Made by a program: the position numbers and the translations under genes. Shown here piece after piece: positions 1 to 5,048 of a stretch of DNA of 5,048 bases. This stretch comes from Betaproteobacteria bacterium. GTDB lineage: Bacteria > Pseudomonadota > Gammaproteobacteria > Burkholderiales > Burkholderiaceae. How positions within the stretch are numbered: position 1 is the stretch's first letter; every line of letters begins with the position of its first letter. The stretch is taken from contig JABMMT010000059.1 in the NCBI GenBank assembly GCA_013205155.1, positions 1 through 5,048 of the forward strand, in the 5' to 3' direction. The notes beneath the pieces were generated by a model that searched no databases, was not told the origin of the DNA, and saw only the letters and a program-made list of their open reading frames with translations.

Positions 1-476
1 TCGAGATGCCAACCAAAAGGGGCGATCCGTTTAGCTAAGGTAGCGAGATTTTCAATGGGTAGGCCAGCACTTTTATCCGCAAGATCGACAATATTGCAGC
101 GAAGCCCACGCACTCCAGCAAGATGCAGATTCTCAAGTTCTGAATCGCGGGTATTGTCAGCAATAACGGCGACACCCCGAAATTTTTGAGAATCGCTTTT
201 GAGCGCAGCTAACATCGCACGGTTATCACTACCGTACACACTGGGCTGTATTAGTACTGCACGATCTACACCTAATCGATTCAGAAGATCCTTGTAATTT
301 TCTAGTGTGGCATCAGGTGGTGTGTAGATGCGTTCATCTGCATAGGGAAAGCGAGTTGCTGGACCACAGACGTGTGCATGACAATCGACAGCCCCGTTCG
401 GAAATTGGATCTTAGGTGAACGAATTTCCGAATCGGGTGCTTGACATAGAGGTGCGCAATGACTACTGAGGTTCAA
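1..476 (-). CDS. LigI-like amidohydrolase (2-pyrone-4,6-dicarboxylate lactonase family), 3' end off the left edge
   Basis: The frame is open on the minus strand from about 476 to the left edge and gives about 158 residues, roughly half of a usual 280-300 residue enzyme. It shows the HxH motif at the end of the first barrel strand (AVDCHAHVCG, His33 and His35 counting from a TTG start), then a QPSVYGSDNRAML stretch and GVRGLRCN. Together these match the amidohydrolase-2 (COG3618) group that includes LigI. Family members are cytoplasmic TIM-barrel enzymes that hydrolyse lactones or related carboxylates; the substrate here is unknown. The gene follows the Bug receptor on the same strand and is probably co-transcribed with it. 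The start is uncertain. The only near in-frame starts are TTG codons at 474-476 or 492-494, inside the Bug gene; the first has a weak AAGAAG six bases before it. An ATG at 445-447 is out of frame by one base (see findings). Family confidence is high, start confidence low. Confidence 0.85.
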   Translation of the reverse strand, partial: MNLSSHCAPLCQAPDSEIRSPKIQFPNGAVDCHAHVCGPATRFPYADERIYTPPDATLENYKDLLNRLGVDRAVLIQPSVYGSDNRAMLAALKSDSQKFRGVAVIADNTRDSELENLHLAGVRGLRCNIVDLADKSAGLPIENLATLAKRIAPFGWHL

Positions 477-1470
477 TCGCTGCTTCTTTAGCAATCTTTT
501 GATACTTCGTTATTTCTTCACGAACAAACTTGCTAAATTCAGCTAGGCTCATTGGCGTTGCTTTAATACCTTTAGTTTCATAAGCGGTTTTCACTTCGGG
601 ATCTAGCATAGATTGATTGACGCTCTGATTAATCTTAGCCACGATAGCGGGAGGCGTTCCAGCGGGTGCCCATACACCAAACCACAAGCCAATATCAAAA
701 TTGGGATAGCCTTGCTCAGCAATACTAGGAATATCAGGCACTGCAGCATTACGAGTTTTACTACTCACACCTAGGGCGCGAGCTTTGCCGCCTTTTAGTT
801 GTCCAATCGCTGTATCTAGTGGCGCCATATAAAAAGCTGTGCGTCCTGCTATGGTGTCTTGAATCGCTTCAGGCGAACCTTTATACGGAACATGAATCAA
901 CTTAATACCCATCAGTTGATTGAAATACTCCGCTGCCAGATGGGTGGAACTGCCAACACCAGCAGAGGCAAAGGTGATCTCTCCAGGTTTGGCTTTAGCG
1001 GCGGCCACTAAGTCACGAATGCTTTTATATGGACCATCTGCTGCAGTGATCATCACATAAGGTGTCTGCCCAAGAATAGCAACATCGATCAAACTTTTTA
1101 ATGGATCGTAAGGTAGCTTCTTGTAAATAGCGGGGTTAGCTGCATAAGACGCTGATTGCACTAGTAGGGTATAGCCATCAGGTTCAGAGTTGACGACTAC
1201 GCCTGTACCAATCAAACCTCCTGCTCCAGGGCGATTTTCAATAATGACAGATTGCTTCCAAGTTTCATTAAGGCTTTTGGCTACCACTCGTCCAGCAATA
1301 TCAGCGCCAGAGCCTGGAGTGAGGGGAACCACCATTTTGACGGTTCGGTCAGGATAATTTTGTCCTGGGTTTTGAGCATGGCTGACATTCATAGTCAAGG
1401 CGAACCCTAGGCTGAGGGTCATATTGAGGATGATTTGGGCAAACTGCCTTGGGTGCTTGGTGATATACAT
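463..1470 (-). CDS. Bug-family (TctC-like) tripartite tricarboxylate transporter substrate-binding protein
   Basis: This 335-residue protein has the usual length and layout of Bug periplasmic receptors. A signal peptide covers about residues 1-32, with a hydrophobic core at 12-28 and likely cleavage after SHA; there is no lipobox cysteine. The mature part starts with the family block YPDRTVKMVVPLTPGSGADI (39-58), then ENRPGAGGLIGT (78-89), PDGYTLL (97-103), GSSTHLAAEYFN (173-184), HVPYKG (193-198), GKARALGVSS (228-237), PDIPSIAEQGYPNFD (245-259) and WAPAGTP (267-273). Bug proteins bind small carboxylated or related molecules in the periplasm through backbone contacts in the GSGAD-type loop; the ligand cannot be predicted from sequence. 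No TctA or TctB membrane subunit lies in the window, which is normal for the many orphan Bug genes of Burkholderiales. The start is well supported by AAGGAGA (minus strand, 1475-1481) five bases before the ATG. The downstream amidohydrolase suggests the ligand feeds that enzyme. Confidence 0.95.
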   Translation of the reverse strand: MYITKHPRQFAQIILNMTLSLGFALTMNVSHAQNPGQNYPDRTVKMVVPLTPGSGADIAGRVVAKSLNETWKQSVIIENRPGAGGLIGTGVVVNSEPDGYTLLVQSASYAANPAIYKKLPYDPLKSLIDVAILGQTPYVMITAADGPYKSIRDLVAAAKAKPGEITFASAGVGSSTHLAAEYFNQLMGIKLIHVPYKGSPEAIQDTIAGRTAFYMAPLDTAIGQLKGGKARALGVSSKTRNAAVPDIPSIAEQGYPNFDIGLWFGVWAPAGTPPAIVAKINQSVNQSMLDPEVKTAYETKGIKATPMSLAEFSKFVREEITKYQKIAKEAAIEPQ

Positions 1471-1571
1471 CTTGTCTCCTTCAGTATTTATATAGTTTCG
1501 TTAGATAATCTACCATGCTCTTAAGATTACATAAATAGCAATATACATAGATATAAAGAAAGCGGAGATAA
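1471..1571. promoter_or_regulatory. Divergent intergenic region between the Bug receptor and alpha/beta hydrolase genes
   Basis: This 101-bp gap must hold the promoters for both outward-facing units. It is clearly more AT-rich than the flanking genes and has several -10-like hexamers, for example TATAAA at about 1552-1557 facing the hydrolase and a TATATAAAT stretch facing the Bug gene. I could not pair any of them with a convincing -35 at 16-18 bases, so no exact promoter is claimed. The palindrome TAGATAATCTA (1502-1512; five-base arms around one A) could be an operator for a regulator encoded elsewhere. Ribosome binding sites lie at both ends: AAGGAGA for the Bug gene and GGAG (1564-1567) for the hydrolase. 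Confidence 0.5.
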
Positions 1572-2387
1572 ATGACCCAGAATGCAAAAACCAACACAGT
1601 TCAGATCAATGGACTCGAGGTAGCCTATAGATTTGATGGGCCCGAAAATGGCCATGTCGTTTTAATGGCCAATAGTTTGATGTCAAGCCACGCGATGTGG
1701 GACTGGAATGTGCCCGCTTTGGCAGACCGTTATCGAGTATTGCGTTACGACAAACGAGGTCACGGCGGTACCCAAACAACCCCAGGAACTTATTCCATTG
1801 CACAGTTAGCGGATGATGCAGTTGGCTTGTTAGACGCACTCCAGATCAAGAAGGTCCATTTTGTTGGTTTATCCATTGGTGGCATGATTGGTCAGCAAAT
1901 TGGCGCACGCTATCCGGAGCGTGTGTATTCCTTATCCCTATGTGATACCGCCAGTGAAATGCCTCCCCGTAGCTTATGGGAAGATCGTTTTGCAACAGCG
2001 CGTAAAGAAGGTCTTGCTGGATTGGTAGATGGAACCATTAAACGCTGGTTTACTGATCCTTTTGTAAAACGTGCTCCACAAGATATTGAGAAAGTGCGTC
2101 AGATGATCTTGGAAACAGGTGTTGATGGCTATATTGGATGCGGTAGTGCAGTTCGAGACATGGCGCAAACCACCATGCTGCTCAAGATCAAGACACCTAC
2201 ATTAATTTTGACTGGCCGCCAAGACCCAGCGTGTACAGTAGAGCAGTCTATCGTACTCAATCGCATGATTGAAGGATCAAAGTTCGTCATCATCGAAGAA
2301 GCTGCGCATTTATCGAATATTGAACAGCCAGCAGTTTTCAATCAAACCATTCGTGATTTTATTGATTCAGTAGATGACGCTCTCTAG
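1572..2387 (+). CDS. Alpha/beta hydrolase, 3-oxoadipate enol-lactonase (PcaD)-like
   Basis: This 271-residue protein has the alpha/beta hydrolase fold without a signal peptide, so it should be cytoplasmic. The nucleophile elbow GLSIGG places the catalytic serine at residue 101. The acid is probably Asp218 in LTGRQDPACT and the histidine His246 in EEAAHLSNIEQP, so the triad is complete. The oxyanion-loop segment ANSLMSSHAMWD (33-44) and the block VLRYDKRGHGGT (56-67) resemble 3-oxoadipate enol-lactonases, which have NSL where many relatives have HG. PcaD opens the enol-lactone in the protocatechuate/catechol branch of the beta-ketoadipate pathway. No other pca gene is visible, so a related lactone or ester is equally possible and I give no symbol. 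The ATG follows GGAG by four bases. It is transcribed away from the Bug/amidohydrolase unit, and the pairing suggests a shared catabolic pathway. Confidence 0.9.
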   Translation: MTQNAKTNTVQINGLEVAYRFDGPENGHVVLMANSLMSSHAMWDWNVPALADRYRVLRYDKRGHGGTQTTPGTYSIAQLADDAVGLLDALQIKKVHFVGLSIGGMIGQQIGARYPERVYSLSLCDTASEMPPRSLWEDRFATARKEGLAGLVDGTIKRWFTDPFVKRAPQDIEKVRQMILETGVDGYIGCGSAVRDMAQTTMLLKIKTPTLILTGRQDPACTVEQSIVLNRMIEGSKFVIIEEAAHLSNIEQPAVFNQTIRDFIDSVDDAL

Positions 2388-2406
2388 CAGTAGAAGTAAT
2401 TTTTGC

Positions 2407-2430
2407 AGTACCTCATGAAGTACCTTATTA
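2407..2430 (+). repeat. Imperfect 12-bp tandem repeat / 16-bp near-palindrome in the leader of the HdeD gene
   Basis: Two adjacent 12-base units, AGTACCTCATGA (2407-2418) and AGTACCTTATTA (2419-2430), match at 10 of 12 positions. The block GTACCTCATGAAGTAC (2408-2423) is also an inverted repeat with one mismatched pair, centred on CATG. It ends where the ribosome binding site AGGAGA (2430-2435) begins. It is not GC-rich and has no following T run, so it is not a typical terminator. An operator or a small leader hairpin are possible readings, but chance is not excluded. Confidence 0.4.
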
Positions 2431-2440
2431 GGAGAATGGA

Positions 2441-3019
2441 ATGGCTGATCCAACAATTGATCAAGTAAAGCAAATGCGTACCGCAGTATTAGGCGCTGCA
2501 GCAAAGGTGCCGGGCGCTTTAATTGGTCTGGGAATTTTATTCATCGTGCTTGGCATGATTGGCGTCGCAGGCCAGACCCTATTTTCATTTGTGTCTATTA
2601 ACGTATTGGGCGCTTTCTTAATCGTAGGCGGCATATTACAAGGTATTCACGCCTTGAAGTCTCTTGGCTGGAAAAGTGTTGGTATTCAAGCAATCCTCGC
2701 TATCTTGTATATCGCAGCTGGCTTGTATACCTGGGCATTTCCGATCCCAGCACTCGAAGTGATTACTCTGTGGTTAGCAGCGATCTTTTTTGTTACGGGT
2801 TTTCTGCGCCTAGTGTCTGCATTTCAACATCGCGTTTTTGGTGAATGGTTTTGGTTGGTGCTTTCATCGGCAATTTCCATCTTGCTAGGCGTAATGATTA
2901 TGAATAGCTTCCCATCCTCCAGTTTGTGGTTGCCTGGATTGCTAATAGCAGTTGAGTTGCTATTGCAAGGTTGGTCAATGCTTTTCTTGGGATTAGCTGC
3001 TCGCTCACTTACCAAATAA
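2441..3019 (+). CDS. HdeD-family (DUF308) six-helix inner membrane protein
   Basis: The 192-residue protein is almost entirely hydrophobic after a short polar N-terminus. It shows six likely membrane helices at about 23-43, 49-70, 79-99, 104-127, 134-154 and 161-186. The arrangement is three helix pairs, each with a small-residue pattern such as GLGILFIVLGMIGV or LLGVMIMNSFP. FGEWFWLVLSSAISILLGV (133-151) and the closing LLQGWSMLFLGLAAR (174-188) are typical of HdeD relatives. The Escherichia coli namesake is an acid-resistance membrane protein; the biochemical role of most homologues is unknown. The ATG at 2441 is fixed by AGGAGA (2430-2435) five bases before it; an ATG at 2436 is in another frame. 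It lies 53 bp after the alpha/beta hydrolase, with no clear terminator between, and 37 bp before a small basic gene. Family assignment is firm, function is not. Confidence 0.9.
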   Translation: MADPTIDQVKQMRTAVLGAAAKVPGALIGLGILFIVLGMIGVAGQTLFSFVSINVLGAFLIVGGILQGIHALKSLGWKSVGIQAILAILYIAAGLYTWAFPIPALEVITLWLAAIFFVTGFLRLVSAFQHRVFGEWFWLVLSSAISILLGVMIMNSFPSSSLWLPGLLIAVELLLQGWSMLFLGLAARSLTK

Positions 3020-3056
3020 TCAGCATTTCTATCAATAGACTCGAAGAGCAACAGCC

Positions 3057-3242
3057 ATGACAATGAAAAAAACAGATCTTTATAAAAATCAAGGATTGGC
3101 TGTTGCTAGTCGTATCAAGAATGCTGCCAAAGCGCCAAAACCAGGCAGCGCTGAAGATAAGGTCTTAAGTAAAAAAGAGTTGGCCCAGGCCAACCCATTA
3201 TTAGCATCCTTGATTGGCAAATCTAAACCGAAGTCTCAATAA
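3057..3242 (+). CDS. Small lysine-rich hypothetical protein (61 residues)
   Basis: The product is 61 residues with 12 Lys and one Arg against four acidic residues, so it is strongly basic. It has no signal peptide or membrane helix and should be cytoplasmic. The N-terminal part MKKTDLYKNQGLAVASRIKN looks helical. A Pro/Lys-rich linker (KAPKPGS, 25-31) follows, then a short hydrophobic patch, ANPLLASLIG (45-54), and a basic tail. The opening KKTDLYKNQGL resembles, from memory, the start of longer conserved hypothetical proteins in other betaproteobacteria; this is a weak recollection and no function follows from it. GAAGAG (3043-3048) is a modest ribosome binding site eight bases before the first ATG; a second in-frame ATG at 3063 is also possible. 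It sits in a same-strand row, 37 bp after the HdeD gene and 20 bp before the acyltransferase, and the spacing and orientation support a real gene. Confidence 0.7.
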   Translation: MTMKKTDLYKNQGLAVASRIKNAAKAPKPGSAEDKVLSKKELAQANPLLASLIGKSKPKSQ

Positions 3243-3262
3243 ATTTAGCTGCATCTATATCT

Positions 3263-4324
3263 ATGCGTCATCAGCCAATTTTCTTAATTGATTTTCTGAA
3301 GATTATTGCGGCTCTTTTAATTATTCTTCATCATTTGTCGAGCTACGGACAAATTGCAGAAGATGCACGTAGTTTTTTACCTGGACTAATGACTTGGCTG
3401 TTTGAGTATGGTCGTTATGCAGTCCAAATATTTTTGGTCATGGCAGGTTATTTGGCAGCTCAATCACTGAGTCGCTTTGCCACCATCAAATTTAGTGCGC
3501 AAGGTCTACTGAAGGTGATTCTGAATCGCTATCTTCGTCTCTTTGGCCCTTTTACAGCAGCATTAATTTTCACCATCGTCTGTGCGTATATTGCACGGCA
3601 TTGGGTGAATGATGAATTCGTCGGTGAAACAGAGACTTTGGGTCAATTTTTAGCCCATCTCTTTTTTATCCAAGGCATCTTGGGATTGGATTCTATTTCT
3701 GCAGGTGCTTGGTATATCGCCATCGATTGGCAGCTGTACTCTGTATTGGCTATTTTGTTAATTTCCTTTCCGAGTTATCAGGCAGTCATTTGGGTGATCA
3801 GCATTTTGGCAGTGAGTTCCTTATTATTTTTTAATCGCTCTGGGACTTATGAGGCCTACTTTATTTACTTTATTGGATCCTACAGCCTAGGTGTCTTGGC
3901 CTACTTAGCCAAAAGCTTTGAAAATCAGAATGTCAATCGATTAGCTAAGACTGCCTTGATAGTGATTGGATTGATCATTGCCATTTCTTCTTTACAGCAG
4001 CTTTGGCTGAGAAACTTTTTAGCTTGGTTTGTGGCGATAGCGTTATTGCTATGGGGAAATCACCCCTATCCTTCGATTGCAAATGGCAAATCATTTTTAC
4101 TGAAAGCAATTACTTGGGGAAGCCTGCGCTCCTACTGCGCATTTCTGATTCACTTTGCATTTATTTTGCTGGCCAATACCTTGTATATCGCAACAGGAAT
4201 GCATACTCATGAGAGTGGATTATTGGCGCTCTCGCTGATGTTCAGTGTGCTGCTTTTCAGTACAGTTGCCGCCAATTATTTATATCGATGGGTCGAGCTA
4301 CCATTGCTCAGACTCCAGGTTTAA
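3263..4324 (+). CDS. Acyltransferase-3 family integral membrane acyltransferase
   Basis: This 353-residue polytopic protein has the length and pattern of the acyltransferase-3 (OafA/NodX-like) membrane domain, with about ten helices. The N-terminus IFLIDFLKIIAALLIILHHL carries the family's Asp10 and the His23-His24 pair of the first helix, where the catalytic histidine lies. Further family features are GRYAVQIFLVMAGYLAAQSL (50-69), NRYLRLFGPF (88-97), WYIAIDWQLYSVL (150-162, in place of the usual W-x-L-x-x-E-x-x-F/Y motif, with Asp155), FLIHFAF (294-300) and a final WVELPLLRL (343-351). Such enzymes transfer acyl groups, often acetyl, from the cytoplasm to surface sugars or lipids. There is no C-terminal SGNH domain, so it is the short form. 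The acceptor is unknown and no polysaccharide cluster is visible. No ribosome binding site is evident before the ATG, so translation may be coupled to the small gene ending 20 bp upstream. Its stop overlaps that of darP. Confidence 0.9.
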   Translation: MRHQPIFLIDFLKIIAALLIILHHLSSYGQIAEDARSFLPGLMTWLFEYGRYAVQIFLVMAGYLAAQSLSRFATIKFSAQGLLKVILNRYLRLFGPFTAALIFTIVCAYIARHWVNDEFVGETETLGQFLAHLFFIQGILGLDSISAGAWYIAIDWQLYSVLAILLISFPSYQAVIWVISILAVSSLLFFNRSGTYEAYFIYFIGSYSLGVLAYLAKSFENQNVNRLAKTALIVIGLIIAISSLQQLWLRNFLAWFVAIALLLWGNHPYPSIANGKSFLLKAITWGSLRSYCAFLIHFAFILLANTLYIATGMHTHESGLLALSLMFSVLLFSTVAANYLYRWVELPLLRLQV

Positions 4325-4848
4325 AGCCCCATCTCTTTTAAAACGCGGAAAATTTCTCGATAGGCTTTGGGAGGTTTGTCCTGCTCTTTTTCTCTGCGAG
4401 CATTACGAATCAGAGTACGCATATTCTGAATATCCATATCAGGATATTGTTCAATCATTTTGGTAAATGCTTCATCATTTGAAACTAATCGATCACGATA
4501 GCTTTCTAAAAAATGGAGCTTAGCCGTTTCGGCTTTACTGACCCCCTGAATCGCATCCAATCGCTTTTGAATAACATCAAGCTCTTCATCGTCTAAGAAG
4601 CGCATCAACTTACCAAGATATTGCTTGTGACGGCGAATGGCTTCAAAACTTTTGATTTTATTAGTCTCTGCAATCGCCGCTTTAATTGCCTCATCTAGCG
4701 GAATCGTCTTCAGTGCATCACTACTGAGCGCAGCCAATACTTCGGCCAATTTCTGGCGTTCTGTCATTTGGCGCTTTAACTCTGATTTACTTGGACCTTC
4801 ATCTGGCTCGGCTAGCTTAGGAGTCCTATTTTTTTCATTGATGTGCAT
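4321..4848 (-). CDS. darP: DarP (YjgA, DUF615) ribosome-associated 50S maturation factor
   Basis: The 175-residue protein matches the DarP/YjgA family in length (E. coli about 183) and motifs: SKSELKRQMTERQKLAE (20-36), IKSFEAIRRHKQYLGKLMR (65-83), KLHFLESYRDRLV (110-122), and the closing block from YPDMDIQNMRTLIRNARREK (135-154) to PPKAYREIF (159-167). It is soluble, helical and rich in charged residues, as expected for an RNA- and ribosome-binding protein. In E. coli DarP joins late 50S precursors and promotes maturation near the peptidyl-transferase centre. The charged N-terminal 19 residues are variable in the family. The ATG at 4846-4848 has only a weak AAGG close to it, but no better start is seen. 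Upstream on the same strand, 40 bp away, is the end of a helix-turn-helix gene, so the two may share a transcript. The gene converges on the acyltransferase with a 4-bp overlap. Confidence 0.95.
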   Translation of the reverse strand: MHINEKNRTPKLAEPDEGPSKSELKRQMTERQKLAEVLAALSSDALKTIPLDEAIKAAIAETNKIKSFEAIRRHKQYLGKLMRFLDDEELDVIQKRLDAIQGVSKAETAKLHFLESYRDRLVSNDEAFTKMIEQYPDMDIQNMRTLIRNARREKEQDKPPKAYREIFRVLKEMGL

Positions 4849-4888
4849 GGCCTTATTTTAGACGGGTATTAGCGAATCTTGGCTTTAC

Positions 4889-5048
4889 CTAGCTAAGTTT
4901 TTGTTTAAAGAGCCTTAAGTCCGTGCTTGAAAAAAGCTGACTGCGCCCCATAACGTTAGAGGGCCGCAGTTTTCCCGATTGCACATAGCGGCGCAAGGTA
5001 GGTAAGGAAACTTCAAGGTACTCAGCAGCCTCTTCTGCTGAAAAGGCA
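4889..5048 (-). CDS. Excisionase/MerR-like helix-turn-helix protein, C-terminal part (5' end off the right edge)
   Basis: The minus-strand frame entering at the right edge is open to a TAG at 4889-4891 and gives 52 residues. The sequence begins AFSAEEAAEYLEVSLPTLRR, then YVQSGKLRPSNVMGRSQLFS, and ends with STDLRLFKQKLS. This is the HTH_17 / excisionase pattern: a SAEEAAEYL first helix, a recognition helix VSLPTLRRYV, a G-K-L-x-P turn, a short wing ending in QLFS, and a final helix. Such domains bind DNA in excisionases, MerR-type regulators and some antitoxins. The domain lies at the very C-terminus, so the missing N-terminal part may be a short leader or another domain. It lies 40 bp upstream of darP with no clear terminator between. 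The domain call is confident; the role is open. Confidence 0.75.
   Translation of the reverse strand, partial: AFSAEEAAEYLEVSLPTLRRYVQSGKLRPSNVMGRSQLFSSTDLRLFKQKLS

Noticed and set aside
1463..1548. ATATACAT repeated at 1463-1470 and 1541-1548
   Set aside because: The first copy includes the Bug start codon, and in such AT-rich sequence two 8-base matches are expected by chance.
1606..1839. Minus-strand open frame of 77 codons inside the alpha/beta hydrolase gene
   Set aside because: It lies wholly antisense within a well-supported gene, has no family resemblance and is explained as a shadow frame; the same holds for 1974-2168 and 2129-2341.
2388..2440. Possible transcription terminator between the alpha/beta hydrolase and HdeD genes
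   Set aside because: The inverted repeat at 2408-2423 is AT-rich in its centre, has one mismatch and lacks a following T run, so it does not look like an intrinsic terminator.
2824..3063. Minus-strand open frame of 79 codons over the end of the HdeD gene
   Set aside because: It is antisense to the last two conserved helices of HdeD and has no recognisable motif or ribosome binding site.
4003..4466. Plus-strand open frames at 4003-4212 and 4245-4466
   Set aside because: The first is out of frame within the acyltransferase; the second spans the acyltransferase 3' end and is antisense to darP. Neither shows protein-like features.
4637..4861. Plus-strand 74-codon hydrophobic open frame antisense to darP
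   Set aside because: Its apparent membrane segment is what antisense of a charged helical protein often yields; darP is strongly supported and no start signal is seen.

Overview
The window looks like ordinary chromosome of a freshwater-type betaproteobacterium, Burkholderiales and perhaps Polynucleobacter. This rests on a Bug-type periplasmic binding protein beside catabolic hydrolases, a DarP (YjgA) ribosome-assembly gene, moderate GC (mid-40s percent by eye) and short intergenic gaps. The genus is an inference. No tRNA, rRNA, insertion sequence, CRISPR array or phage gene was seen.

Left block (1-2387): a probable small-molecule catabolism island with two divergent units. On the minus strand a Bug-family (TctC-like) solute-binding protein is followed by a LigI-like amidohydrolase that runs off the left edge. 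On the plus strand, across a 101-bp AT-rich gap, lies an alpha/beta hydrolase of the 3-oxoadipate enol-lactonase (PcaD) type. A binding protein for a carboxylated compound plus two lactonase/hydrolase-type enzymes suggests uptake and ring or lactone opening of an organic acid. The substrate cannot be read from the sequence. The amidohydrolase has an awkward start that may reflect a one-base frameshift.

Middle block (2388-4324): three further plus-strand genes with gaps of 20 to 53 bp: an HdeD-family six-helix membrane protein, a 61-residue lysine-rich protein of unknown function, and an integral-membrane acyltransferase of the acyltransferase-3 family. Two envelope proteins flanking a small basic protein may form one transcript. 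A 12-bp imperfect tandem repeat that also forms a 16-bp near-palindrome lies just before the HdeD ribosome binding site.

Right block (4321-5048): on the minus strand darP converges on the acyltransferase gene so tightly that both stop codons share the palindrome TTAA. Forty bases upstream of darP on the same strand is the C-terminal part of an excisionase/MerR-like helix-turn-helix protein cut by the right edge. I do not see convincing evidence of a new biological system. The points most worth checking are the amidohydrolase start, the divergent catabolic unit, the small basic protein and the helix-turn-helix gene.
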